This document shows positions 34,365 to 45,759 of a DNA stretch of 64,000 nt, piece after piece. Within the stretch, counting starts at the first letter, position 1. The number at the start of each line of letters is the position of its first letter. The notes under the pieces were generated by a model. That model did not search any database. It saw nothing but the letters and a program-made list of their open reading frames with translations, and was not told the origin of the DNA. The position numbers and the translations under genes were made by a program. This stretch comes from Triplophysa rosa (taxonomy: Eukaryota > Chordata > Actinopteri > Cypriniformes > Nemacheilidae), in assembly GCF_024868665.1 (NCBI RefSeq), contig NC_079906.1:9426218-9490217 (forward strand). The letters are read 5' to 3'.

Positions 34365-35450
34365 GTTGGGGAAGCTACTTTGAAATTGTAGTTAGATAAG
34401 CTACAAGCTACCAGTGGTGTAAAGAGTACCTGAAAACCATACTTAAGTAAAAGTACAGATACCTTGCAGCGAAAACTACTCCATTACAAGTTACAAGTCA
34501 CCAATTCAAAAATGACTTCAGTAAAAGTCTTAGAGTATCTGAATTTAACAGTACTTGAGTATTTTACTCATACTGAATGTAGGCTCAAAGCAGCACTAGT
34601 CCTTGAACACTTAAGAGACATGTCAGTGAAAAACAAGAAACAGTTGATTCATGAGGAGAGCAATCACATTTATTTTCTTAAATCAAAATAAGACTGAACA
34701 CCTCAAAATTGCAACAAATCATGGTGGACACCATAACACTCAAGTCTCATTTAAGCTCAAGTGATCATAATAAACCAAACTCTTTCAAAAGGTTTCTTCA
34801 ATATAACGGATAAATAAAATAATGTTAAGTCCAATTAAAAAGTCAAAGCCTTTTTAAACTGGGCATGCTGGTTTTGGCCTCATCATCAGCTGCTGTCATG
34901 TCCTCATTTCACATAAACCGCCAGCGATTGACATTGATAACCCTATCCTAACCCTAATTGGTAATGCACTCTTTATTCACATAAAGAAGCCATGTTGACA
35001 AGTTTTAGTAAGTAAGAGCAAAACCCACAAGATATAGTACCTTCAATGCCTTGTAAATGGCTATATTAATTCTTCTGTATCAAAAATAAACTGCCGCAAA
35101 AGAATGATGGGTACCAGGTGAAATGTAATGTGTAATTGCATTAGTCATTACAAATGTAGTGGAGTAAAGAGTACATATACTTGTTCAAAAATGTAGTCAA
35201 GTAGAGAGTAAAAGTTGCTAATATCTTTAATACTCAGTACAACTACAAAGTAGCCAAAAAGATACTTAAGTACAGTAACTAAGTACATTTACTCCAATAC
35301 TTTACACCACTGCAAGCTACTCATTACTAAAAGTTGTTAAATTACAGCTTAGCTACCCATCTGAAAAAGTAGTTAGCTACACTACAAGTCGCTATAAAAA
35401 AGTAGCTAGCTTCTTTGAATCTACTTTGATTTTTTACAATGTCACGTACA
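34365..35450. mobile_element. outer hAT-like repeat interrupted by a Tol2-like hAT
   Basis: CAGTGTTGGGGAAGCTACTT at 34365 starts a GCTAC/GTAGC-rich repeat that continues after the inner element (TTAGCTACCCATCTG, AAAAAGTAGCTAGC). The right tip is not found, so the right limit is approximate. Confidence 0.6.
34412..35312. mobile_element. Tol2-like non-autonomous hAT, 901 bp, perfect 8-bp duplication
   Basis: The left end is CAGTGGTGTAAAGAGTACC; the right end read inward is CAGTGGTGTAAAGTATTGG. Both continue with ACTTAAGTA and AAGTAC motifs. Perfect flanks CAAGCTAC lie at 34404-34411 and 35313-35320. No transposase. An internal open frame of 75 codons (34464-34691) has no domain. Confidence 0.93.
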
Positions 35451-36483
35451 ATACAGAGTAGTATTTATTATAGCAAACTGTATAGTTTTTTTTTACTTTT
35501 CTACAGTAAATATTAAAGTATTTATAAAGTGTATCAATTTCCTATAGCTAGATAATCCTACAGAATACAGAAATGTTAAGTTGGATAATTATCCTGCGTA
35601 ATATATTCTACAGCTGTACTATACCACAATCTACTATAGTAAACAACATATTTTTTTGTGCTGCGATAAACCTGAATATGTATTATTGTCTAATGTTTTA
35701 AATAAATAGAGAAGTTTAAAACAATGTAATGCAATGCCATTACTATTTTATTGTTTATTGATTGTTTTCATGACATAAGATTTATATTTAATACTTAATA
35801 GGATGGGGTGTTGAATATTTACCCACTCATGTACATCCTTTACGGCCTCTTTTCGGTGAAGCGTAAAGCTGCAATACATAGTTACTGCAGTAGATGGCGA
35901 TAATGAACCATTTCAGCTTGTGATACAGTAAGAAGAAGAAGATGTTACAAACCGCTACTCTGGCCCTGTCCCAAACTGCCCATATGTGTAAGAAAAACAT
36001 TTTTTTCTCAATGTAATATTCCCCCTACTTCAAATTGTTTTACTTTAATGAAATGTTGGAATATTGTGTATTTTTAAATAAAATATTAAAAGGAGAAACA
36101 ATGCAGATTAATTTTTACAGCCTTCTTTGCTCATATTTACCAAGGGTGCCAACAATGGTGAGCACGACTGTATAGGGCACTAGTCACGAGTCCACAAGGG
36201 TACATGGGAGTGCATTTTGACACAGACTTGAGGTCATCACGCCGGAAAGAGCAAGCGGTGCTTTCTAATCACTCTCGCGGTACTTTGTTGGCTCTGCTGA
36301 TCAGTCTGCGCCGCGCCGCTTGAAGTCGACCACACTTGTTGTCCCATTGTTGTTATTTGGGACCGGAGCTGCCGGTTTTTATAGTTCTGTATTTCATATG
36401 TTGATATGCCACCCGAGCATTATGCAATAGATACTTATGTTTGTAATGCATTCGTTTGACATGACGTAAATTGTGCTACGTGC
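35451..36483. other. intronic, nothing recognised
   Basis: AT-rich, then a GC-richer patch at 36235-36385. No exon or repeat that I can support. Confidence 0.4.
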
Positions 36484-36503
36484 TTATTTATTTATTTGTA
36501 TAC
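36484..36503. repeat. target site duplication of RTE LINE (left)
   Basis: TTATTTATTTATTTGTATAC, identical to 39649-39668 over all 20 bases. Confidence 0.9.
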
Positions 36504-39500
36504 TTCTTTTCCTTTCGGCTGTTCCCTTCAGGGGTCGCCACAGCGAATCATCTGCCTCCATCTAGACCTATCCCCTGCATCCTCTTCTCTCAGACCGACT
36601 ACCTTCATGTCCTCCTTCACTACATCCATAAACCTCCTCTTTGGTCTTCCTCTTGGCCTCCTGCCTGGCAGCTCTAACCTCAGCATCCTTTTACCAATAT
36701 ATTCACTCTCCCTCCTCTGAACATGTCCAAACCATCTCAACCTGGCCTCTCTAACTTTGTCTCCAAAACATCTCACATGTGCTGTCCCTCTGATGTACTC
36801 ATTCCTGATCCTATCCATCCTCGTCACTCCCAAAGAGAACCTCAACATCTTCAGCTCTGCTACCTCTAACTCTTCCTCCTGTCTTTTCCTCAGTGCAACT
36901 GTCTCCAAACCATACAACATCGCTGGTCTCACTACTGCCCTGTAAACCTTTCCTTTCCTTCTTGCTGGTACTCTTTTATCACACAACAGACCTGACACTT
37001 TTCTCCACCCATTCCAACCTGCCTGCACACGCTTCTTCACCTCTTTTCCACACTCCCCATTACTCTGGACTGTTGACCCTAAGTACTTAAAATCCTGCAC
37101 CTTCTTTACCTCTTCTCCCTGTAACCTCACTGTTCCACTTGGATCCCTCTCATTCACACACATGTATTCTGTCTTGCTGCGACTAACCTTCATTCCTCTT
37201 CTCTCCAGAGCAAACCTCCACCTCTCTAGACTTTCCTCCACCTGCTCCCTGCTCTCACTACAGATCACAATATCATCCGCAAACATCATAGTCCATGGAG
37301 ATTCCTGTCTGACCTCATCTGTCAGCCTGTCCATCACCACCGCAAACAAGAAGGGGCTCAGAGCCGATCCTTGATGCAGTCCCACCTTCACCGTGAACTC
37401 CTCTGTCACACCTACCGCACACCTTACCACTGTCCTACTGCTCTCATACATATCCTGCACCACTCTAACATACTTCTCTGCCACTCCAGACCTCCTCATA
37501 CAATACCACAGCTCCTCTCTTGGCACCCTGTCATACGCTTTCTCTAAATCTACAAAGACACAATGCAGCTCTTTCTGACCCTCTCTGTACTTCTCCATCA
37601 ACCTTCTCAAAGCAAATATCGCATCTGTAGTGCTCTTTCTTGGCATGAAACCATACTGCTGCTCACAAATGCTCACTTCTCCCCTTAGCCTTGCTTCCAC
37701 TACTCTTTCCCACAACTTCATTGTATGGCTCATCAGCTTAATACCTCTATAGTTTCCACAACTCTGCACATCTCCCTTGTTCTTAAAAATCGGCACCAAA
37801 ACATTTCTCCTCCATTCCTCAGGCATCCTCTCACTCTCTAAGACCTCGTTGAACAACCTAGTTAAAAACTCTACTGCCATCTCTCCTAGACACTTCCATA
37901 CCTCCACTGGTATGTCATCCAGACCAACCGCCTTTCCTCTCTTCATCCTCTTCAAAGCTCTCCTAACTTCACCCTTGCTAATCCTTTCTACTTCCTGCTC
38001 AACAATATTTGCCTCTACTACTCTTCTCTCCCTGCCATTTTCCTCATTCATCAGTTCCTCAAAGTACTCCTTCCATCTTTCCCTCACCCTCCTGTCACCT
38101 GTTAACACATTTCCATCTCTATCTTTAATCACTCTAACCTGCTGCACATCCTTTCCATCTCTATCCCTCTGCCTCGCCAACCGATACAAATCCCTCTCAC
38201 CTTCCTTACTATCTAACCTTGCATACATATCCTCATAAGCTTTCTGTTTGGCCTTTGCAACCTCTATCTTAACCTCACGCTGCATCTCCCTATATTCCTG
38301 TCTACTTTCCTCCGTCCTCTCACTGTCCCACTTCTTCCTAGCTAACCTCTTCCTCTGGATACTCTCCTGAACTTCCTCATTCCACCACCAAGTCTCCTTG
38401 TCTTCTTTTCTCCTTCCAGATGATACACCTAGCACCTTCCTACCTGTCTCCCTGATCACTTTGGCTGTAGTAGTCCAGTCATCTGGAAGCACCTCCTGAC
38501 CACCTAAAGCCTGTCTCAACTCCTCCCTGAAAACAACACAGCACTCTTCCTTTTCCAACTTCCACCACTTTGTCTTCTGCTCTGCCTTTGCTCTCTTCAT
38601 CTTCCTCACCACCAGAGTCATCTTACACACCACCATCCTATGCTGTCTAGCTACACTCTCTCCTACCACTACTTTGCAATCGCTAATCTCCATCAGATTA
38701 CAGCGTCTACATAAAATATAGTCCACCTGTGTGCTCCTGCCACCACTCTTATATGTCACCCTGTGTTCCTGCCTCTTCTGAAAGTACGTGTTCACCACAG
38801 CCATCTCCATACTTTTAGCAAAGTCTACCAACCTCTGTCCTTCTGGGTTCCTTTCCTGAAGACCAAACCTGCCCATCACTTCCTCATCCCCACTATTCCC
38901 TTCACCAACATGTCCATTAAAGTCTGCGCCTATCACCACTCTCTCACCTCTGGGAACACTCTGCATCACTTCCTCAAACTCGCTCCAGAATCTGTCTTTC
39001 TCCTCTTGCTCACAACCTACTTGTGGAGCATAAGCACTGACAACATTCAACATCACCCCTTCAATTTCTAGCTTCAGACTCATCAACCTATCTGACACTC
39101 TCTTTACCTCCAGAACATTCTTCACACACTCCTCCTTCAGGATCACTCCTACTCCATTTCTCTTCCTGTCCGCACCATGATAAAACAGTTTAAACCCCGC
39201 TCCAATGCTTCTAGCCTTGCTCCCTTTCCACCTGGTCTCCTGGACACACAGAATGTCGACTTTCCTCCTCTGCATCATATCTACCAGCTCTCTGCCTTTA
39301 CCTGTCAACGTACCAACATTCAAAGTCCCTACTTTCAGTCTGAAACTCCTGCCTTTCCTCTTCTCTCTCTGCCTACGGACACGCCTTCCTCCTCTAACAC
39401 ACCTTTCTCCTCTCCTTTGACCAACAGTAGCCCAATTTCCACCAGTGCCCTGTAAGTCAACGGCACCGATGGTGGTCGTTGTTAACCCGGGCCCCGACCG

Positions 39501-39648
39501 ATCCGGTATGGAAGTCATGTTAGTGATTCGCATATTTGATTTGGCAAAAGTTTTATGTCGGATGCCCTTCCTGACACAACCCTCTCTATTTATCCGGGCT
39601 TGGGACCGGCACAAAAAGTACACTGGCTTGTGACCTCCTGTGGCTAGA
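36504..39648 (-). mobile_element. RTE-clade LINE, full length and apparently intact
   Basis: A 3145-bp element on the minus strand between perfect 20-bp duplications. The 5' end (minus) begins TCTAGCCACAGGAGGTCACA; the 3' end is GTGGCGACCCCTGAAGGGAA followed by CAGCCGAAAGGAAAAGAA, the typical short A/G-rich RTE tail. One ORF fills it. With no stop or frameshift and an unaltered duplication, the insertion is young. It is antisense to the TMEM132 gene. Confidence 0.93.
36528..39533 (-). CDS. RTE endonuclease/reverse transcriptase
   Basis: Encodes the single RTE protein, which nicks DNA and copies the element RNA by target-primed reverse transcription. I choose ATG at 39533 (1001 residues). The open frame extends 30 codons upstream without an ATG; another ATG lies five codons further in. 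AP-type endonuclease is at about 65-310: TLNVGTLTG, catalytic VQETRWKG (Glu99), SAYAPQVG, IGADFNGHVG (201-210), VDYILCRR, and RQHRMV where the family has its final His. A basic, Trp-containing linker follows. Reverse transcriptase is at about 535-830: GKAVGLDDIP, YRGIKLMS, FVDLEKAYD (660-668), GLHQGSALSP and the catalytic FADD (751-754). The C-terminal region has LRWFGHVQRR. All key residues that I can check are present, so the protein may be active. Confidence 0.92.
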   Translation of the reverse strand: MRITNMTSIPDRSGPGLTTTTIGAVDLQGTGGNWATVGQRRGERCVRGGRRVRRQREKRKGRSFRLKVGTLNVGTLTGKGRELVDMMQRRKVDILCVQETRWKGSKARSIGAGFKLFYHGADRKRNGVGVILKEECVKNVLEVKRVSDRLMSLKLEIEGVMLNVVSAYAPQVGCEQEEKDRFWSEFEEVMQSVPRGERVVIGADFNGHVGEGNSGDEEVMGRFGLQERNPEGQRLVDFAKSMEMAVVNTYFQKRQEHRVTYKSGGRSTQVDYILCRRCNLMEISDCKVVVGESVARQHRMVVCKMTLVVRKMKRAKAEQKTKWWKLEKEECCVVFREELRQALGGQEVLPDDWTTTAKVIRETGRKVLGVSSGRRKEDKETWWWNEEVQESIQRKRLARKKWDSERTEESRQEYREMQREVKIEVAKAKQKAYEDMYARLDSKEGERDLYRLARQRDRDGKDVQQVRVIKDRDGNVLTGDRRVRERWKEYFEELMNEENGRERRVVEANIVEQEVERISKGEVRRALKRMKRGKAVGLDDIPVEVWKCLGEMAVEFLTRLFNEVLESERMPEEWRRNVLVPIFKNKGDVQSCGNYRGIKLMSHTMKLWERVVEARLRGEVSICEQQYGFMPRKSTTDAIFALRRLMEKYREGQKELHCVFVDLEKAYDRVPREELWYCMRRSGVAEKYVRVVQDMYESSRTVVRCAVGVTEEFTVKVGLHQGSALSPFLFAVVMDRLTDEVRQESPWTMMFADDIVICSESREQVEESLERWRFALERRGMKVSRSKTEYMCVNERDPSGTVRLQGEEVKKVQDFKYLGSTVQSNGECGKEVKKRVQAGWNGWRKVSGLLCDKRVPARRKGKVYRAVVRPAMLYGLETVALRKRQEEELEVAELKMLRFSLGVTRMDRIRNEYIRGTAHVRCFGDKVREARLRWFGHVQRRESEYIGKRMLRLELPGRRPRGRPKRRFMDVVKEDMKVVGLREEDAGDRSRWRQMIRCGDP

Positions 39649-39668
39649 TTATTTATTTATTTGTATAC
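39649..39668. repeat. target site duplication of RTE LINE (right)
   Basis: Identical to 36484-36503. It marks the exact 5' junction of the element, so the copy is not 5'-truncated relative to this junction. Confidence 0.9.
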
Positions 39669-42600
39669 ACTATACTTAATATGCATATATGTTGTTATTT
39701 AATATATATATCTCTGAAATACAGAAGCTGTGTTGTTCAGCTTTACAGAGCCCAGAGACAACTATTTGTAAATCTACAACAAAACATGGCTTATTACCTT
39801 AAGTAAGAAAATGCACTGCATTAAAAGTTTTTTATTCTTGAATAGCTGACTTATTCTTGAATAGCTCCGGGGGGGAGTTCAATTCCGACCCTGTGGTTCG
39901 CCCTAGCCTCATGTATCAGTGGAAATTACGTCAACGCATCGAAGCTGCACATTTCAGTGTACTTTAGTGGGTCTTTAAGATGTGCTTTCACATTAGATGC
40001 AAACTGACACATTTTTTGAAGTTAGTGAACCTCATGGGGTGAATGGGGAGATTGGGAGTCTTTTTTTAAGAAGCTTTATCTGCCCTGTTTTGCTCTTATT
40101 TGATCACATTTTCAATGAGGTTGTCATGCTGACCATGTTAACAAAAGTTCTTCTGTAAAACCCTTCAAACCAAATTCATTCTGATTTGCTGATTCCAGAT
40201 ATAGAGCGCTGTGATCTGACTAGTTTTAAGAGCCGCGTTTAGTGTTAATGTTACCATAACAACAAGAATCTTGTTAGTCCTGTCAGAGAGAATTAGCAGA
40301 TCAGCTAACTAAAGTGTATTGTTGCATATAAATATTTGAGTGTTTACCTTTGTTCTAACGCCAGGAAAGTTTTTTCTCAGCCTAGTGAAAACAGCTTTAA
40401 TAGCTTTAATAAGGAAGCAGCTTTTAAAAAAATCTCTTTAGCATACATTCCCCATACATTTACATTCATGCCTTTAGCAGATGCAACTTGCAGTGTATGT
40501 ACATTTTTTTCAATGATATATATAAATATTATCTTTTGAGAGATTTGGGAGAAATCTAATAGATAATAGGCCATATAAATATTAAATATGTATCGTCTTT
40601 TGTGGGTTTTTTGTCATATATATACAGTAGGTTTGAATGACATTAGGGTGAATAAATAATGACATCATTTTTACTTTTGTGTACTATCCCTTTAACTCAT
40701 ATATTATATCAGCTGACTGACTGCATGCTTCACTTCAGCTCCTTCACTTGAGGTAAAACCTTGATTGTGCTTCATTGATTTCTGACTTTGAAAAAACCCT
40801 ACATGATTATTCTGTTATTCAGTAGCGCTGTGTTGTTCTCTCTTTCTTATTCATTACGCACAGTCTGTCTCTCTTTGTAACTCCCACAATGCCGTGGGCT
40901 GCCTTGATACTTATTTGCGTCGTTCATACAGTCCAAGACCCAATGACTCATAGCCTGGCATTAGGACGGCCATTAGCCAATCAAAACGACACACAATCAT
41001 CCATATTAGAGACGCGCTCCATAATCATGGGACGTGTGTAGCTTTGCATTGTCAATAACACAAAATAGACACGCTCAAAGAGTCATGATGCTCCAAGGTC
41101 AGTGCAGTACGTTCTTCAGCTATCATTACCGTATGTAATAAAAGAAGCTATAATCTTTCTTTGTGATGAAGAATGACCCTGCCCTCCCCCCACGAATCTT
41201 TGCCAAGGCAATTTCGGTCTGATTGGTTACCTTGCCGGCCACTGAGAAAGCAGCATCTAATTGGCTGTTATTACTGGAGAAATTACATGTTCACCAGCGC
41301 CGTTCTTCTTCTTCTCCCGGTTTATCCCCTCCTGAAACGGGCCGCCCGCTCAAACAGAGGCCTCGAATCTCCGGTTTATTTGACAGGCCGATAGTTAACC
41401 TTCCCCTGCTATTCACTTTGTGCTTTTACTTCTTTTTCTCGCCATTCTCGACCGTTTTTCCAAACGTCTGTGGTGCAGCCATTGATTTGATGCTCTGGGG
41501 GGCTCATTCAGTGAGGTCTTGTGTGCCCTCTTGTCAGTGTTGCCATGCCAACTGAGCTAGAATTCCGACGCGCTCTGTCATTATAGAAAGACAGACTTTT
41601 ACTCTCCCTCTTTTTCTCGTCCCAACTCTTTCAATCTCTGCACTTTTGACTTCCTGTCTACAGTATATACTGTATAGTCCAATGTGTCATTTGCTACATA
41701 GGAAGTGGTCTGAGACAGTCCTTCACCTCATCAACTAGATCAAATCTGGCACCCTTCCTGGTTTTTTACAATCTGATGATATAAGCAGAGCTATAATGGA
41801 GTTAAGAGACCGGTCTTTCTATAAGCAATAGAACATGTGCAGACATATAGTACAGCTTTAATAACTGAAGGAAGCTTTGTGCTAGCATGCCCAGTGGAGC
41901 AATAGAGAGTTCCCAAAGTTAACATCCCATTCATTTTGACCATAGAGAAATTGATTTGTAACAGCAACATATAGGCCTTTAAGACCAGACCTGTCGTGAG
42001 CTCTGAGATTGTTAAACAATGATGAATGCTGCTGTCGGAGCCACAAATCATAGTGATTTAATCTAGAAGAAAATAAATAAGCCAAAGAAATCACTGTAAC
42101 CATGGAAATGCAAATTAAAATGAATGTGAACTTGTTTTCTTTGCAGTATTTGAGGACTGAAAAAATAAAAAATAAACTTTTTAATTTTGACCTGTTTCTC
42201 CAGTTCTTTTTATGCAAATAAATGAAAATAGAAACAATATATTTATTTGAAATTTGGGAGAAATAGTGTAAGTAGTTCACAGAATTAAACAAAAATGATC
42301 GTTTTACCTAAACACATACCTGTAAATAGCAACTTTTTAAATCAGAGAAAAACAGATTTTGAAATGGTCTCTTATTTTTTTCTGTGGCTTTATGTTAAAC
42401 TGCAACTCAGAATGCAATATGCAAAAAAAGTTTTCATTTATTTAAAAAAAATACCTTGGGCTGATGTTAACTTAGAAAAGTGTGTATGTCACTTTAATTG
42501 TGTTTTATCCATAAACTTCTTTATTTTGTACTCAAGGCAGTCAGATGTGCTGACAAAATTTAAAAATCAAGCAGAAACTTAAAATATTGTAATGCCACAG

Positions 42601-44012
42601 TAAGTGCAAATAAATCAAATTATATTGAGGATGCTTGAGGCCTGGAGAAAATAAGTGGGTAAAAATGCTTCTGGAACCTAGACTAAAAAATCAAGCGGTT
42701 GCTTTGTGCCTTGCCAAATGCATGGCGGTAAAACAAAACAAATCCTAGAAGTCTTATCTCAGCACTTTATGAAATATTCAAACAGACAATTAAATACTAA
42801 AAGTGCATTTTTCCACATTAGAAGTATTTTTATTTAGTCTTCTTTACTGTACTGTACTTCTTTAATGTTTCTAGCTTGAAGTCCCACATCAGAGACGCCT
42901 CATAATTGAACGTCTGCTGAATCGCTGAATGTTTGTAGCCTAATACAGATGATAGTACAGACGAAACTTATGTATGCGTAAGGACGTCTGTGCATGAGGT
43001 TGTCTCTGAATGTCTTTCTAAGCTCGCGGTGTCTTTCTGGGAAATTTGATCTCCGCTCTGATCTCCAAAAGCCCCCGTGAGAACGGCTTTGGTTTGTGCC
43101 CTGGGCTGGTTATGATAGTATAATTAAGCTCCATCGCAGTATGAGCTGCTAGGAAAGATTTTATAATGAATGAATCATTTAACAGAATCTGATGAATATT
43201 AATACAAGGCTTTTATTTCACTTCATCAACATATTCAGAGGCTAATTGGCAATTTTATTTTACATGTCCTAGTAAAATAGGTAAAAACGCTGGAGATTTT
43301 GCTCTTAAAGGTGTGTGAAAAGCACATTTACCATGCAAATTTAACATTAGCACTGCAGAAAGATCATACTACAATAATGTTACTGTAATGTGGTTTTTAC
43401 AATAAGCATTGGCTTTTTTATCTTATTGCTGAATTACAAGTACATGCATAATAAATTAGATTAAGTTGTCACAGTGACATTAACACATTTGTGTGTAACT
43501 TTCTGTGTGCATTTTTACTTTATATATGCTTTGGCTGAGTATCTATTTAAAAACTCATAAGCTTTGCAGTGCTGTATTAGTTGTGTATATTTTAGACTGC
43601 AGACATTCAAATCTGCTGACAAGCTGAAAACAGAAACCTTTACAGTAAATACTGTACTGCATCATTTTCACTTCCAAATGATTCTAATTACATGAAGGAT
43701 GCTTGAAGCCTTGTTCTCCGGTGCACTTGCTTTTGTAACACAATGCTTTGATCACTGATCCGTTTTCTCAGAAAACACAAAAAACGACACGTTGCTTGAT
43801 TTGTAATTCAATTTCCATCTCAATAAATCAGACTCAGTAAAGGGCAGCCTCTTTAAATCTGTCCATCTAACAATAGTTGAGGTGGCGGCGTATGTGGTGG
43901 CGATGTAGCATCTGACCGGCCTCTATCATACTGACATTTTTCACTATTATTTTGCCTTTCCTCTTTTATTTGACAATGAGCTCTAGAGAGGCTTTTTTAC
44001 TCTGTTTTTAAC
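39669..44012. other. intron, small repeat fragments only
   Basis: The part 40455-40500 (CATTTACATTCATGCCTTTA...) is the inverse of an L2/SINE tail. The part 40640-40697 (GGGTGAATAAATAATGACAT...ACTATCCCTTTAA) is a right end of the AGGGATAGTTCACCC MITE. The parts 40800-41560 and 42960-43260 look unique and could hold regulatory DNA. The minus-strand frames near 41791-42292 have no domain. Confidence 0.45.
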
Positions 44013-44372
44013 ACATCTCATGGCAATTCATAATGTTTTGCAATTTAGCGAATTCCAACCCAATTTGCATGAATTGTACAATGTGATCTAATTTGTACAT
44101 ATTTGTATGTTTTTGCTGAACACTGTCAGAACAAAATATAAAACTGTACCTTTTTCTTCGCTGGGGCGGTCCCCTAAAAGGTTCCTTTTTGTTCCTTTAC
44201 AGATTTACAAAACATTAAATGTACCTTTTTGAGTACATTATTGTACCTTGAGGACCTATTTTGTACCTTAAAATGTACAGTTATGTACAAATTAGATGCA
44301 AATTAGTACAATTCATGCAAATTGGGTAGGAATTCGCTAAATTGCAAAAACATTATGAATTGCTATGAGATG
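44013..44372. repeat. fold-back element with 87-bp arms
   Basis: Arms 44013-44099 and 44285-44372 are imperfect inverse copies (GCGAATTCCAACCCAATTTG / CAAATTGGGTAGGAATTCGC). The loop contains another repeat, with GTACCTTTTTCTTCGCTGGG and repeated TGTACCTT motifs, probably a nested MITE. Related GGAATTC/GTACAAAT motifs recur at 45098-45165. Confidence 0.8.
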
Positions 44373-45345
44373 TACAAGTCAGGGGTACAAAATATTTACC
44401 TTAACTACACGTCTCTGTTATTTCTTTGACAGCACGTTTTGTGTTACTTTGAACTCAACTTGCGTCCTTTATTTATTTAACACAAAATCAACACAAAATG
44501 AACCCAGTCTTACGGCGGTTCATGACATTTATGATTTAGAAGCACGGTTTTAAACATCAGGGGAAGTCTGACATTTTTTACGAGTCTTACCCCACCCCAA
44601 ACCCTAAATTATGTTTTATTTACAAAGTTCGGGAGGAGCACGTGCAGATAACTAACCCGGCTGGTTTCCCATAACCAATCTTACCAATCATCCTATCAGC
44701 CCTGGAGCAAACCCTTACAAATAGACAAGCCACCTTACCCTCACCATCTCTAGTGCTTTTTAGCACCCCTCCTCCACCCCATCTCCTCACCCACAGCTCA
44801 GTACCTTCCATCTTAGAAGGGGGGGAACGACCTGAATCCGGGCACACACCCTCTCCCCGGACAAGGGGCAGGCGCTCCGAGTTCAGAGGAACCACCGAGC
44901 TCGGAGCCCTCACCCCGGGACAGCACGCCAAATATGCATAATATCCGTCCCCTATCCGTAGTTATAATATGCGAGGCGAACTCGTGAATATCATAGGCGC
45001 AAAGGCAAATTTTGCTAAAAAGGTTGCATAGCATCGATAAAGGCCCACCCTAACCATGCCCCTAAACCTAATGTCACAGGCAAAGTCAAATTATAATAAA
45101 ACGTACAAATGAGATCGTAGGAATTCACACGAAAGAGCCATTTTGTAAAATAGGTACGAATTCCCATCATATTAAATAGATATACTTTAATACATATGAA
45201 AGATATTTAGTATTAAAATACATAAGATAGAAAGTCGTGCTGGGTGACCGGGAAAAACTGAGAAATTTGTGTCCATAAACATGAATCGGTAGATTAAGTG
45301 AGCAATTTGGATAATGCAATTTTGTCATTTTATTGATTTTGTTAA
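44373..45345. other. GC-rich unassigned insert and flanks
   Basis: The part 44620-44940 is strongly GC-rich (for example CACCGAGCTCGGAGCCC, CGGACAAGGGGCAGGCG), unlike the AT-rich surroundings, with C-runs on the plus strand. A 103-codon minus-strand frame crosses it without a recognisable domain. It probably belongs to a mobile element whose ends I cannot define. Confidence 0.4.
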
Positions 45346-45759
45346 ATGGATGAAAATTCCGTCATAAATTACTCACTCTCTAGTTGTTCCAAATCTGTAT
45401 AAATTTCTTTGTTTGGTTGAACACAGAGAAAGTTATTTGGACAAATACTTGAAACCAAACAGTTCTTGGACCCCAATGACTCCCATAGTAGGAAAAATGA
45501 CAATGGTAGTCAAAAGTGCCCCAGAACTGTTTGCTGTCCTACATTCTTCAAAATATCTTCTTTTGTGTTCAATAGAACAAAAAAAGAAGTATTTTTTCCT
45601 ACTATGGTAGTCAATGGGGTCCAAGAACTGTTTGGTTAGAAGCATTCTTCCAAATATCTTTCTCTATGTTCATCAGAACAAAGACATTTATACAGATTTG
45701 GAACAACTCGAAGGTGAGTAAATGATGACAGAATTTGTATCTGTGGGTTAACTATCCCT
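45346..45759. mobile_element. TTAA MITE, 414 bp, with inner hairpin
   Basis: TTAA at 45342-45345 and 45760-45763. The left tip is shortened (ATGGATGAAAATTCCGTC); the right tip is GGGTTAACTATCCCT. The inner palindrome CAATGACTCCCATAGTAGGA...CCTACTATGGTAGTCAATGG forms a hairpin. Confidence 0.85.

Noticed and set aside
36471..39633. Many plus-strand frames
   Set aside because: Antisense shadows of the RTE ORF; compositionally odd and without domains.
41791..42292. Overlapping minus-strand frames, up to 136 codons
   Set aside because: AT-rich, hydrophobic by composition, no domain and no start or splice support.
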